Positions 17,074 through 24,918 of a stretch of DNA of 37,174 nucleotides are shown one piece after another. Position 1 is the first letter of the stretch. Each line of letters begins with the position of its first letter. The notes beneath the pieces are model-generated. The model saw only the letters and a program-made list of their open reading frames with translations. It made no database searches and was not told the origin of the DNA. A program made the position numbers and the translations under genes. This DNA comes from Phycisphaerales bacterium (GTDB taxonomy: Bacteria > Planctomycetota > Phycisphaerae > Phycisphaerales > SM1A02), in contig JASMLG010000116.1 of the NCBI GenBank assembly GCA_030748805.1, forward strand, positions 1-37,174. Reading direction: 5' to 3'.

Positions 17074-17126
17074 ATGACTAAGTTCGATAATCTCAACTTG
17101 TATAAATTTCAAAAGTCCGGTAATAA

Positions 17127-17801
17127 TTATGACTTCATATTTATCACGATTACTACGGCAAGCACCACCAAAACTATTACCAATGATACTAGTAATATCC
17201 TATTGCTTCTCTGGCTCTGCTCTAAACGTCTTTGAACTGACCGAAATTGCGGAGAGCCGACTGAATCATCAACCTGTGAACTCTGCGTAGCGTCTCTCTC
17301 CTTCAGAGTTAATGGGGTAGAACTAGTATTCAGAATAGTTGTATCTGTCAAAAACGATGACATTCCATCTATTTCCCCACAAGTAGGTTCGCTGCTGTCT
17401 AAACCCAAATTGTTTCTATCTCGATAAGCTAAAAATTGGGCATTGCATTCTCCACACGAACGATCTGTCGGAATAACGTGGGAATCACATCTATGACATC
17501 TCCCCAGTAAGTGTGCTATTCCCTGCACATGCCTAGCAACAGACCACAATTGCCTTGTTGTAGGGCCACGAAGAATTGAGTTAAGTTCAACCTTGCCATC
17601 ATTAACTAAATTTACTAGATGATCATAGGTCATTCCTGGTCTAAAAACAGCGTTATCGTCACGCACCCACCAAGGACCAATTGACCCCTCAGCAAATAGG
17701 AGTCCATCGGGATTAAGACAAACTTCACACACTCTACAAGAAGAAGTTTCTGGTTGGGTCTCCCCACAAATAGGGCAGACGAGTATCCTTTGCTTTACCA
17801 T
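17127..17801 (-). CDS. GYF_2-domain/zinc-ribbon membrane protein of unknown function
   Basis: 224 aa from the ATG at 17801. The N-terminus has paired cysteines (CPICGETQPETSSCRVC), probably a zinc ribbon. Then GPWWVRDDNAVFRPGMTYDHL followed by ILRGPTTRQLWSVARHVQGIAHLLG, the GYF_2/DUF4339-like pattern seen in planctomycete proteins. A second zinc ribbon follows (CHRCDSHVIPTDRSCGEC). After a polar linker there is one C-terminal membrane helix (ILLVSLVIVLVVLAVVIVI) and a short tail, so it is tail-anchored. The frame is open to 17858, but the added MRISITREILLVG segment is not part of the pattern. The start shares CATG with the divergent parvulin gene. Function is not known; a protein-binding adaptor is a guess from the domain. 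Confidence 0.82.
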   Translation of the reverse strand: MVKQRILVCPICGETQPETSSCRVCEVCLNPDGLLFAEGSIGPWWVRDDNAVFRPGMTYDHLVNLVNDGKVELNSILRGPTTRQLWSVARHVQGIAHLLGRCHRCDSHVIPTDRSCGECNAQFLAYRDRNNLGLDSSEPTCGEIDGMSSFLTDTTILNTSSTPLTLKERDATQSSQVDDSVGSPQFRSVQRRLEQSQRSNRILLVSLVIVLVVLAVVIVINMKS

Positions 17802-18747
17802 GTTACTGAAATATATTGTACCAACCAAAAGTATTTCTCTGGTAATACTAATTCTCATATCATTCGGGTGCTCTCAAAGGACTGATACCATAAAAACCCA
17901 AAGCACTCCGACGTTGAACAAATCGCCAATTGTTGCCATTGTTGGAGTTAAGGCAATTCGAATTGAAGATATTTGGGTGCCATTGGTTGAACTTGGTGGT
18001 GATGAAATAATACAAGACGTTGTACTTAACATCGCATTAGAAAATGAAGTAAGTTCACGTGGGATAAAAATCTCCAATAATGAGATTGGCGAAGAAAGAA
18101 AACTCCTATCATCAATGTCGCCTAGTTTGAGCCAAGACGACTTCAATGAATTGATGACAGCAAGGGGTTTTGGAAAACAAAGACAGGAAGAATTGTTATG
18201 GAGAAATGCTGCCCTGCGTAAACTTATTGCAAACAAAGTGAAGGTAACAGATGAAGCTATAGAAAGAATGTTTTCAATCCTTCATGGACCCTCTTATCCT
18301 GCACGAATAATTGTAGTTACCACTATTGATGAAGCTAGCAGTATTAAATCTAAGCTTGAAGGTGGAGAATCATTCACAAAACTCGCAAACGATTATTCGA
18401 TTGATCCTAGTGCAAAACTAGGTGGATTCGTAAGCCCTATCTCTATTGCTGATCCATCGTGGCCCTCTCCTATACGTGAAGCACTGTCCGAACTTACAAC
18501 CAACGAATTTTCTAATCCGATTTTTATTGGAGATAGGTGGGTCATTCTTACCGTAACGGATGACCCAATATCTTCAGATAAGACAAGAGAAGAAGTCGAT
18601 TCTGAAATACGAAAACTAGCAAAACTTTCACAAGAGAGGTTTCTTATGGAAGAACTCGCAAACAATCTAATTAAACAACAGCATATTAAAATAATCGATT
18701 CTAATCTAAAGGGTACATTAAGTTCTGATATTTACTACTCTGAGTAA
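17800..18747 (+). CDS. Parvulin-type peptidyl-prolyl isomerase lipoprotein (SurA/PrsA-like)
   Basis: 315 aa. The N-terminus is a lipoprotein signal: KYIVPTK then SISLVILILISFGC with Cys24 as the lipidation site. A SurA-like helical chaperone segment follows (about 45-150). The PPIC/parvulin domain spans about 160-255 (ARIIVVTTIDEASSIKSKL, FTKLANDYSIDPSAKLGGFV, FSNPIFIGDRWVILTV). It probably assists folding of exported or outer-membrane proteins in the periplasm. The ATG at 17800 overlaps the opposite-strand ATG (CATG) and has no ribosome site, but a start there is needed for the signal peptide. The 3' end overlaps the convergent LptG-like gene by 30 nt. Confidence 0.88.
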   Translation: MLLKYIVPTKSISLVILILISFGCSQRTDTIKTQSTPTLNKSPIVAIVGVKAIRIEDIWVPLVELGGDEIIQDVVLNIALENEVSSRGIKISNNEIGEERKLLSSMSPSLSQDDFNELMTARGFGKQRQEELLWRNAALRKLIANKVKVTDEAIERMFSILHGPSYPARIIVVTTIDEASSIKSKLEGGESFTKLANDYSIDPSAKLGGFVSPISIADPSWPSPIREALSELTTNEFSNPIFIGDRWVILTVTDDPISSDKTREEVDSEIRKLAKLSQERFLMEELANNLIKQQHIKIIDSNLKGTLSSDIYYSE

Positions 18748-19845
18748 AGCTATCGGAAACAATATTAACGTTGGAAGAAACACGCTTACTACCGCCGGAA
18801 TCCCAGAATATGGCAAAAACATAGCTATAGTTCCTCCAAACAAAATAGCTAAACCAACTCCACCACACTTCACCGCCTGTACTGATAACACCACTTGTTC
18901 ACGAGTTACAAAAAGTGGTATTACTATCAACATTGCGATAATATTCATTGCAATGGAGGCAAATCTGGAATACCAATGCCTTCGTAACATAGGAGCGTCA
19001 AACACTCCTACAGCATCAAGCATATTGTTTAGTTGTGACATGCCAAGCATGCCTATGTACTGACCGTATCTGTGTAGAGTTAATATATAAGGCGACAATT
19101 CAGTTTCATAAAAAGACACCTCAACTGGTGCCATGATTGTTGCCTGATCAGTTTCATCATCAAACACAATATCAACTGAACGACCTCCAACAAGATTCCA
19201 TCCTAAGTTTGAATTAGAATCCCAACTTGCTGACTCTGCTTGAATTTGCTTAATCATTCTGCCCTTCTTATCTCGTTCAAGAAAAGATGGTTCTGTTAGG
19301 ATTCCAGTTGATGGGTTTAGAGAAGGTGCTAGAAGAAGCGCACCACTTTTATCTGGAGTAAATGGAACCATGAATGAACCCGCATTCTTGTTATTCGACT
19401 CAGAATGATCTCTTAAAAGTAATGGAGCGACTTTCGGCAACATGTATTCTTGGTTAAGAAAAGCAACTACACTAATTGAACCCATCACGATTAAAAATGG
19501 AATTGTAAGTCTACGCAAACTAACACCTGCAGCCATAATTGCCACAAATTCCCTTGACTTCAGCATATTAGCCGCAGTAAAAGCCATAGATCCAACTGCA
19601 ATCACTCCATGAAGATATGCAAATACTTGAAACAGACGAGGACCTTCAAAACCGATTGCAACTCGAATGAGAGCGTATACACGAACAAAAAAGTTGCCAT
19701 CTTTTGAGATTTTTGAAGCAATTTTATCAAACTCATCTAGGTTTACAATTATGTCAATCACCGATCCAAGTAAGTAGAAAAGCGTAAACAAAACTACAAA
19801 GTTAATAATCATCCTTTTCATAATGTGCTTTGTAAGGTGATTCAT
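18718..19845 (-). CDS. LptF/LptG-family permease (LptG-like)
   Basis: 375-aa inner-membrane protein of the YjgP/YjgQ family, one half of the LptB2FG exporter that extracts lipopolysaccharide for transport to the outer membrane. Three N-terminal membrane helices (about 13-35, 63-90, 108-128; including KSREFVAIMAAGVSLRRL, the family coupling region), a periplasmic beta-jellyroll-like part (about 135-290), and three C-terminal helices (about 297-370). Length is typical. It begins 1 nt after the stop of the other permease (TAATATG), so the two are translated together. The tail overlaps the convergent parvulin gene by 30 nt. Confidence 0.88.
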   Translation of the reverse strand: MNHLTKHIMKRMIINFVVLFTLFYLLGSVIDIIVNLDEFDKIASKISKDGNFFVRVYALIRVAIGFEGPRLFQVFAYLHGVIAVGSMAFTAANMLKSREFVAIMAAGVSLRRLTIPFLIVMGSISVVAFLNQEYMLPKVAPLLLRDHSESNNKNAGSFMVPFTPDKSGALLLAPSLNPSTGILTEPSFLERDKKGRMIKQIQAESASWDSNSNLGWNLVGGRSVDIVFDDETDQATIMAPVEVSFYETELSPYILTLHRYGQYIGMLGMSQLNNMLDAVGVFDAPMLRRHWYSRFASIAMNIIAMLIVIPLFVTREQVVLSVQAVKCGGVGLAILFGGTIAMFLPYSGIPAVVSVFLPTLILFPIALLRVVNIRT

Positions 19846-19846
19846 A

Positions 19847-21472
19847 TTAGGTTTTTCTCAATTCTCGCCAATAAAATAACACTAAGCAAACAAGCCCAAG
19901 GTTCCCTGACCACATAATTATTAATCCAGTAACCTCTTTGGATCCCCGAACCATTTGTCCCCCAGAAAAAATAAGTAAAAGAGCAACAATAGATGGTATG
20001 AAAACTTTTGCGTAAACGTTGAGCGGCATCTGATAAGAAAACCGAATTGCAATCAATCCACCAAGCACTACACTTAATAAAGGCAATAAACTTACAGCCC
20101 ATCTTTGACCAATCCGACCAGAAACATGGTCATACATTGCTGACAAATGCCTTTGTAGATTGTTTGTTGCACTTTCCACATCTGCATCATTAATGGTTGA
20201 AGCAATTTCGAATAATTCATCAATTGACAATTCTTCGTTTGTAACTTTCTCTATCCCTTCGACCTGTAAAGAAGGAACTACTAACTGTGGTCGTTGATTT
20301 TCGCCAATCTGACCAGAACCAACCATAACATCTATCATTTGTAGAGTTACTGATTCAACCTCTCCTGTTTTTGATTGATCGATTAATAATCTCGCTTGCT
20401 TGGGCTCCAAAATATCAATATCGCCATCTCCACGAATCGCAGTTACAGATATTGGTGATGTAAAGAACTCTCCATCCATTCCAGCAGCAGAGATTTCGAA
20501 TATTCGTCCTCCTTTTTCAAGTTTGCACAACAAAGTTTGCTTTTGTGTAAACAACGAATGCAGTTGCTGAAGGTAAGTTTTCCGTATAATTTTGCTTTGT
20601 AAATTATTGGCTGCAACATCAACATGCGAATAATTTCGTGGATGAACTAACAACTCAAGCAATTCCTTCCGAGTCAAAGACGAAGGACTCTGCTTCGTTA
20701 ATGATGGCAAGTCAATCGCATGTGTTAACCGACCTTGTTTTGCACCCCTCAAGATACCTGACCCATCCTCTCCTCTTGTCCACTGAGCAGCATCACTTGT
20801 TCCAACAAGGAGCGATGTTTGATTATCTAATCTTTTAACATCAACAATCGCAGCGGCTGCTGTGAGATACATTTTTGCTCTACCGGAATGGTCTACTCTT
20901 GCGACTGCAACATGATCTAGTGCTATTCGCTCATCTTCATTGTCAGTATCTAAGAAAATATCTTCAGCCCAAATAACTAATTCCCCTTGAACAAAAGCTG
21001 TGTGCTGTTTTATGGAACTACTCAGTAATTTTGGTAGGTCTGATGACATTGCTACTGCCATCTTTCCTATAAAAACTGGAATTATCGATTGTGTAAGAAT
21101 GACCAAAGTTAATGTTAATATCAGCCCAAAAAAAGCAATTGGTGCAAGAAGTTTGGCATACGATTGCCCACTCACAGCCAATGCATTTATTTCATTATCC
21201 TGTGCTAATCTGTGCAACACAATTGTTGTTGCGAATGCACCAGCAAACGGCAGAGCAAACTGAAGCATAGGAATCATGGCAAGTAGAAGATATTTAGCTG
21301 TATCCAAACTAGATATAAAACTATTGCTTGATAGTGGCTTTATAGCAGCACCAAAAGCGATAACGATTACTAGAATCGATGCTGTAATTGCAAATTGACG
21401 GATAACGTCGTACAACATGTATCGATAGAACCGCCATGGCATGTGCAGCATTATGGTCACACCGCGAAACAT
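19847..21472 (-). CDS. LptF/LptG-family permease with enlarged periplasmic region (LptF-like)
   Basis: 541 aa, far longer than usual (about 360-390). It has membrane helices at about 27-46, 60-85 and 108-131 (with LHRLAQDNEINALAVSGQSY, the family coupling motif) and about 457-476, 488-507 and 515-534 at the C-terminus. The periplasmic part between (about 132-456) is roughly twice normal size and includes extra segments after residue 245. It is first of the permease pair and pairs with the downstream LptG-like protein to export lipopolysaccharide or a related lipid. In-frame Met codons at 21451 and 21442 (MPWRFYRYMLYDVIRQF) are possible alternative starts; none has a good ribosome site. The 212-nt gap upstream separates it from the divergent pseudopilin cluster and holds no clear gene. 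Confidence 0.85.
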   Translation of the reverse strand: MFRGVTIMLHMPWRFYRYMLYDVIRQFAITASILVIVIAFGAAIKPLSSNSFISSLDTAKYLLLAMIPMLQFALPFAGAFATTIVLHRLAQDNEINALAVSGQSYAKLLAPIAFFGLILTLTLVILTQSIIPVFIGKMAVAMSSDLPKLLSSSIKQHTAFVQGELVIWAEDIFLDTDNEDERIALDHVAVARVDHSGRAKMYLTAAAAIVDVKRLDNQTSLLVGTSDAAQWTRGEDGSGILRGAKQGRLTHAIDLPSLTKQSPSSLTRKELLELLVHPRNYSHVDVAANNLQSKIIRKTYLQQLHSLFTQKQTLLCKLEKGGRIFEISAAGMDGEFFTSPISVTAIRGDGDIDILEPKQARLLIDQSKTGEVESVTLQMIDVMVGSGQIGENQRPQLVVPSLQVEGIEKVTNEELSIDELFEIASTINDADVESATNNLQRHLSAMYDHVSGRIGQRWAVSLLPLLSVVLGGLIAIRFSYQMPLNVYAKVFIPSIVALLLIFSGGQMVRGSKEVTGLIIMWSGNLGLVCLVLFYWRELRKT

Positions 21473-21684
21473 TGCAATTCATTTATCAATTCGATAGCTT
21501 CTTTTTATGGATTCTCACAACTTTATGGAGAATATTCACCATTAACGCTAAGTGTGTTATCGGACTATTTGAGTGTTATTCTGGGTTATCCAGACCGTTT
21601 GTAGGTTTATTATGCGAGTTAAGTGAATATTGGCAACTATTGAGGTAATAGATTGATGGTAATGGTTTCGATTCATGTTTTAAG

Positions 21685-22131
21685 ATGTTTTTGCCACGAA
21701 AAACAAATTATCGCAAAGGAATTGCACTTCTTGAAGTAATGATCGCAACTGCTCTTCTGACCCTTGCTGTAACCTCAATTACGTCTGCAATTGTTGCAGG
21801 ACAACAGCAAAGTTTAGAGGCAAGAACCAAAATAGTTGGTTCAATTGCTGCTGAATCATTCCTGTCACAAATTTCACAAGAACCATGGGAAAGTCTAAAT
21901 TCATGGCATGGTTATATAGAGGAAATTGGCACGATTGTAGATCCCACTGGTATTCCTCTTGATGGCGATTGGGAATCAATCGGACGGAGCGTTTCTGTAA
22001 TTGACTCAGAAATACTTATTGAATCACTTGAAGTTTATATTCTTGGCAGAACTGTCACCGTGACATCGTTTACTAATGATGGAAGAATAATCACAACTGT
22101 TGATCGTTTTATACCGGAGCCACAATTATGA
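21685..22131 (+). CDS. Pseudopilin, GspI/PilV-like
   Basis: 148 aa. Prepilin leader NYRKG followed by IALLEVMIATALLTLAVTSITSAIVAG, with Glu at mature position 5; cleavage after the Gly of RKG. The mature part is small and starts with a helix carrying QQQSLEARTKIVGSIAAESFL. First of four overlapping pseudopilin genes, an order (I-, J-, K-like, then H-like) that resembles minor pseudopilins of type II secretion or minor pilins of type IV pili. Start at 21685; no strong ribosome site. The next gene overlaps by 4 nt (ATGA). Confidence 0.82.
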   Translation: MFLPRKTNYRKGIALLEVMIATALLTLAVTSITSAIVAGQQQSLEARTKIVGSIAAESFLSQISQEPWESLNSWHGYIEEIGTIVDPTGIPLDGDWESIGRSVSVIDSEILIESLEVYILGRTVTVTSFTNDGRIITTVDRFIPEPQL

Positions 22132-22745
22132 ACCGAAGAGGTCTATCATTTCTTGAGATGCTACTTGCAATTAGCATCACTTCCATAATTGGGGTAGCAA
22201 TTGCCTCAATGATGGCGGCTGCCACTAACAGTTTAGTATCAAGGGATGATGGGCGTAGTACAGCAATTCGTCTTGCGACAACTCAGGTTCGACTTGGTGC
22301 TTATATTGCACCATCGAAGTGCATACTCGAAAAGAGTAATACGCATCTAGTTTTATGGCTTGAAGATAGTAGAGACAGTAACACAGCTCACGTGTCAGAG
22401 GTTCGATGGATAATTCACGACGATTCTACGAACACGCTTTCGGTCTTATTTGTTGATTTTCCAAACGAATGGACGCAAGAAATGATCGATGCCGCAGACA
22501 CCGAATGTACACCATCAACTGATTATTTAACCTTACTAAATTCACTTCAAGCAAGTGAACTGATTGATACTATTGTTCTGGTTGATTCAATGGAATCATG
22601 TAGTTTTTGGATTAATAACCAGAATCCTACTGACGCAACAAACGTAACCATTCGTTTTTCATTGGAATCCGAATTTGGACAAACTAATGACGCCATTGTT
22701 GATGAGACAATTCGAATACACGAACCACCATCGGAGCAACAATGA
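22128..22745 (+). CDS. Pseudopilin, GspJ/PilW-like
   Basis: 205 aa. The leader MNRRG is followed by LSFLEMLLAISITSIIGVAIASMMAAA, with Glu5 in place. The length and its place between I-like and K-like genes fit a GspJ-type minor pseudopilin. The soluble part has strand-like segments (HLVLWLEDSRDSN, EVRWIIHDDSTNTLSVLFVDF). It overlaps both neighbours by 4 nt, so all are probably translated from one message. Confidence 0.8.
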   Translation: MNRRGLSFLEMLLAISITSIIGVAIASMMAAATNSLVSRDDGRSTAIRLATTQVRLGAYIAPSKCILEKSNTHLVLWLEDSRDSNTAHVSEVRWIIHDDSTNTLSVLFVDFPNEWTQEMIDAADTECTPSTDYLTLLNSLQASELIDTIVLVDSMESCSFWINNQNPTDATNVTIRFSLESEFGQTNDAIVDETIRIHEPPSEQQ

Positions 22746-24310
22746 TTTACTTAACTAAACAAACAAACAATCCTATTCACCTGATGAAACGTAGAGGAAT
22801 AGCGATGATGCTCGTATTGGTTGCTATTCTCGTTACCGGCGGAATGGCTGTTGCTTATTTTGGAAGCCGCGATAATTCAATCGCTATTAGTTCAAATGTT
22901 GAGCAATCCATTCGTGCCCGTACTATCGCCGAGTCCGGTTTGGACTTAGCAGTAGCAATCTTAGAAACAAATACTGATTGGAGAACGAATCACATTGACG
23001 GAGTTATCCTAAACGATTATCAAGTTGGAGATGGATCAATAACAATCACTGTTATGGATTCGGAAACCGAAGAGCCACCTACCGAATCAACATACGAGGT
23101 TAATATCACTGTCAACTCAGTTATTGCAGGACTTTCTCAATCAACTCAAGCGAATGCAGTAATAATTCCAGCGGATGAAGAATTCGATGTTGACTTTAGT
23201 GAGTTTGCAATTTTTACTCGGTCTGGATTGTCAATCCAAGAAATTGCATCTGTACGTAATTGGTCCGCTTCTCCTATGGCTTCTACTCAACAAATGTTAC
23301 AAATCGGAACGCTCTCTACTAATCCAATGTCAGTAAGAGTTAATACGTGGAGAAATAACAATCAACTTCAATTACACACACCTCAGAATGCCTCATCAAT
23401 GATTACGACGATGATGAATTCGGAAGAATTCTCGGATGTTCCTCCATTTCCAAACCCCCCACCGTCACCTTTAGACAACCATGCTTTCGTACTAGACAAC
23501 GAAAATCAAGAATACAATTCATTGAACGATTGGTCACATAATTTTTTATCTGGCTATTCGGATTATTTCAACAACGTTTTTAATTCCTTTAACATAGGAG
23601 AGGGGAATTATATAACTGAAGAAATCGATCTATCTTGGCATAACATCAAAATACATGGAGATGTTGTTGTAACAGTTGAATCGGATTTTGAATTAAACAA
23701 TACAACAATCCTTCTTACCGAAGATGCGACACTAACAATACACGCCAGAGGAAATGTCGACATTAAATCAAGTTACATCGGAAATGAGAACCGTTCCATC
23801 CAGTCATGGATGGATCCGACCAGAGTTCAGTTATTTGGTCATGGTGATTCGGAATGGGATATTCGTGGATATTCCACAATTAAAGGCGAAATATACGCAC
23901 CAAATAGTGAATTCGAAGCAAGAGGGGTATCAACTATTTGCGGTCGTATTGCCGCTGATGAAGTCTCACTTCGTGGAGCTTCACGTGTTCTGTATGATCA
24001 ATCACTTAATCAAGGAGGATTCGCTGATGAAAACAGTTCTCTGTATGACGATGACGGTACTTTGCATCCAGAAGTACAGCAACTTGTTGAACTTGACCCA
24101 GTTCTAATTAATTCGATTCAAGAAGCTCTTCATGCAAACATCGATGACAACCAAACTTGGAGAGATTGGCGCATTGAAGCAACTGATCGTCCTAACGAAG
24201 TTATATATGTGTTGCTTGTGTATGGGGTCGATGCTCGACGCTGGGAAAGACTAGCTAGGCAAGCTCGTAGAAACAATCAACAGAACTCTACTTATGCCCA
24301 TATTGACTAA
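22742..24310 (+). CDS. GspK/PilX-like protein with large C-terminal domain
   Basis: 522 aa. The N-terminus has KRRG then IAMMLVLVAILVTGGMAVAYFGSRDN: a prepilin-like helix without Glu at position 5, as is usual for K-type tip pseudopilins. ARTIAESGLDLAVAILE is the conserved post-helix segment of the PilX/GspK group. The C-terminal half contains repeating beta segments (STIKGEIYAPNSEFEARGV, STICGRIAADEVSLRGAS), like the DUF7305/polymer-forming-type beta-helix domains found in PilX relatives. ATG at 22742 overlaps the previous stop; a second Met (MKRRG, residue 15) is the likelier functional start for a prepilin leader. It would act at the pseudopilus tip. Confidence 0.78.
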   Translation: MIYLTKQTNNPIHLMKRRGIAMMLVLVAILVTGGMAVAYFGSRDNSIAISSNVEQSIRARTIAESGLDLAVAILETNTDWRTNHIDGVILNDYQVGDGSITITVMDSETEEPPTESTYEVNITVNSVIAGLSQSTQANAVIIPADEEFDVDFSEFAIFTRSGLSIQEIASVRNWSASPMASTQQMLQIGTLSTNPMSVRVNTWRNNNQLQLHTPQNASSMITTMMNSEEFSDVPPFPNPPPSPLDNHAFVLDNENQEYNSLNDWSHNFLSGYSDYFNNVFNSFNIGEGNYITEEIDLSWHNIKIHGDVVVTVESDFELNNTTILLTEDATLTIHARGNVDIKSSYIGNENRSIQSWMDPTRVQLFGHGDSEWDIRGYSTIKGEIYAPNSEFEARGVSTICGRIAADEVSLRGASRVLYDQSLNQGGFADENSSLYDDDGTLHPEVQQLVELDPVLINSIQEALHANIDDNQTWRDWRIEATDRPNEVIYVLLVYGVDARRWERLARQARRNNQQNSTYAHID

Positions 24311-24801
24311 TGAGATTAATGCGTAAACAACTTGGATTTACACTTGTCGAACTACTTCTTTCGATAACAATTTTAGCAATGCTAGCAACTCTTGCTGCAC
24401 CGTTACTTGGCAACACTGAGTTGTTTCAACTTGATGTTGTTAATAGATTACTCGTCAGTGATATTGAACATGCACAGATTCTTGCAATCACACATCCTGA
24501 AGACGAAATTGCTTTGATTATCGAAGAAGATGGCAATGGCTGGAGAATATGCTCTCTCTCAGATATCACTACTCCACTTGAAGATAGCATTACAGGGGAA
24601 CCTCTTGCCTTACAATTTGGTTTAGGACCTGCCGCTTCAGCACCAGATGTACTGATAACCACCGATGCAACAAATAACATTATTGCTTTCGACCAAAACG
24701 GTGGGTTAAGTGATTTTACTCAAGCTATAAAAGTCACTTTGTATTGTGGCGAGAATAATTTCGCGGTATACATTAGCCCAACAACAGGTAGCATCAATTA
24801 A
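24310..24801 (+). CDS. Pseudopilin, GspH/FimT-like
   Basis: 163 aa with a standard prepilin leader MRLMRKQLG then FTLVELLLSITILAMLATLAAPLL (Glu5 present). The mature part has the GspH/FimT style: VVNRLLVSDIEHAQILAITHPEDEIALII followed by beta segments. The start codon shares its A with the previous stop (TAATG). It is last in the pseudopilin run; a weak hairpin plus T-rich tract follows. No ATPase, platform or secretin genes are near, so the rest of the machine must lie elsewhere. Confidence 0.82.
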   Translation: MRLMRKQLGFTLVELLLSITILAMLATLAAPLLGNTELFQLDVVNRLLVSDIEHAQILAITHPEDEIALIIEEDGNGWRICSLSDITTPLEDSITGEPLALQFGLGPAASAPDVLITTDATNNIIAFDQNGGLSDFTQAIKVTLYCGENNFAVYISPTTGSIN

Positions 24802-24820
24802 TGTAACTGTCATTTTGATG

Positions 24821-24843
24821 GTTGAGTGGCAACTTTTCTTTTT
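24821..24843 (+). terminator. Weak terminator after the pseudopilin cluster
   Basis: GTTG (24821-24824), loop AGTGG, CAAC (24830-24833), then TTTTCTTTTT. The stem is only 4-5 bp but the T tract is good, and the position between convergent genes fits. Confidence 0.35.
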
Positions 24844-24918
24844 GCTCATACACCCCAAGTATTTAGGTTAGTTTAAAAGTAGATAGGAAATCACCGGTAA
24901 GATTATTTAAGATAGCGG

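Noticed and set aside
21436..21648. 70-codon plus-strand frame in the lptF/pseudopilin gap
   Set aside because: It starts inside the opposite strand of the LptF-like gene, has no family resemblance or ribosome site, and looks like chance in AT-rich sequence.
21620..21650. Sigma-54-type promoter (TTGGCAACTATTGAGG) upstream of the pseudopilins
   Set aside because: The -24 GG is present but the -12 element has GG rather than GC at the required spacing and lacks TTGC.
24801..24815. TGTAACTGTCA after the pseudopilin cluster as a fifth REP-like copy
   Set aside because: It matches only half of the GTGACAGTCAC core and none of the flanking CGCTTT or GCAAC; chance is likely.
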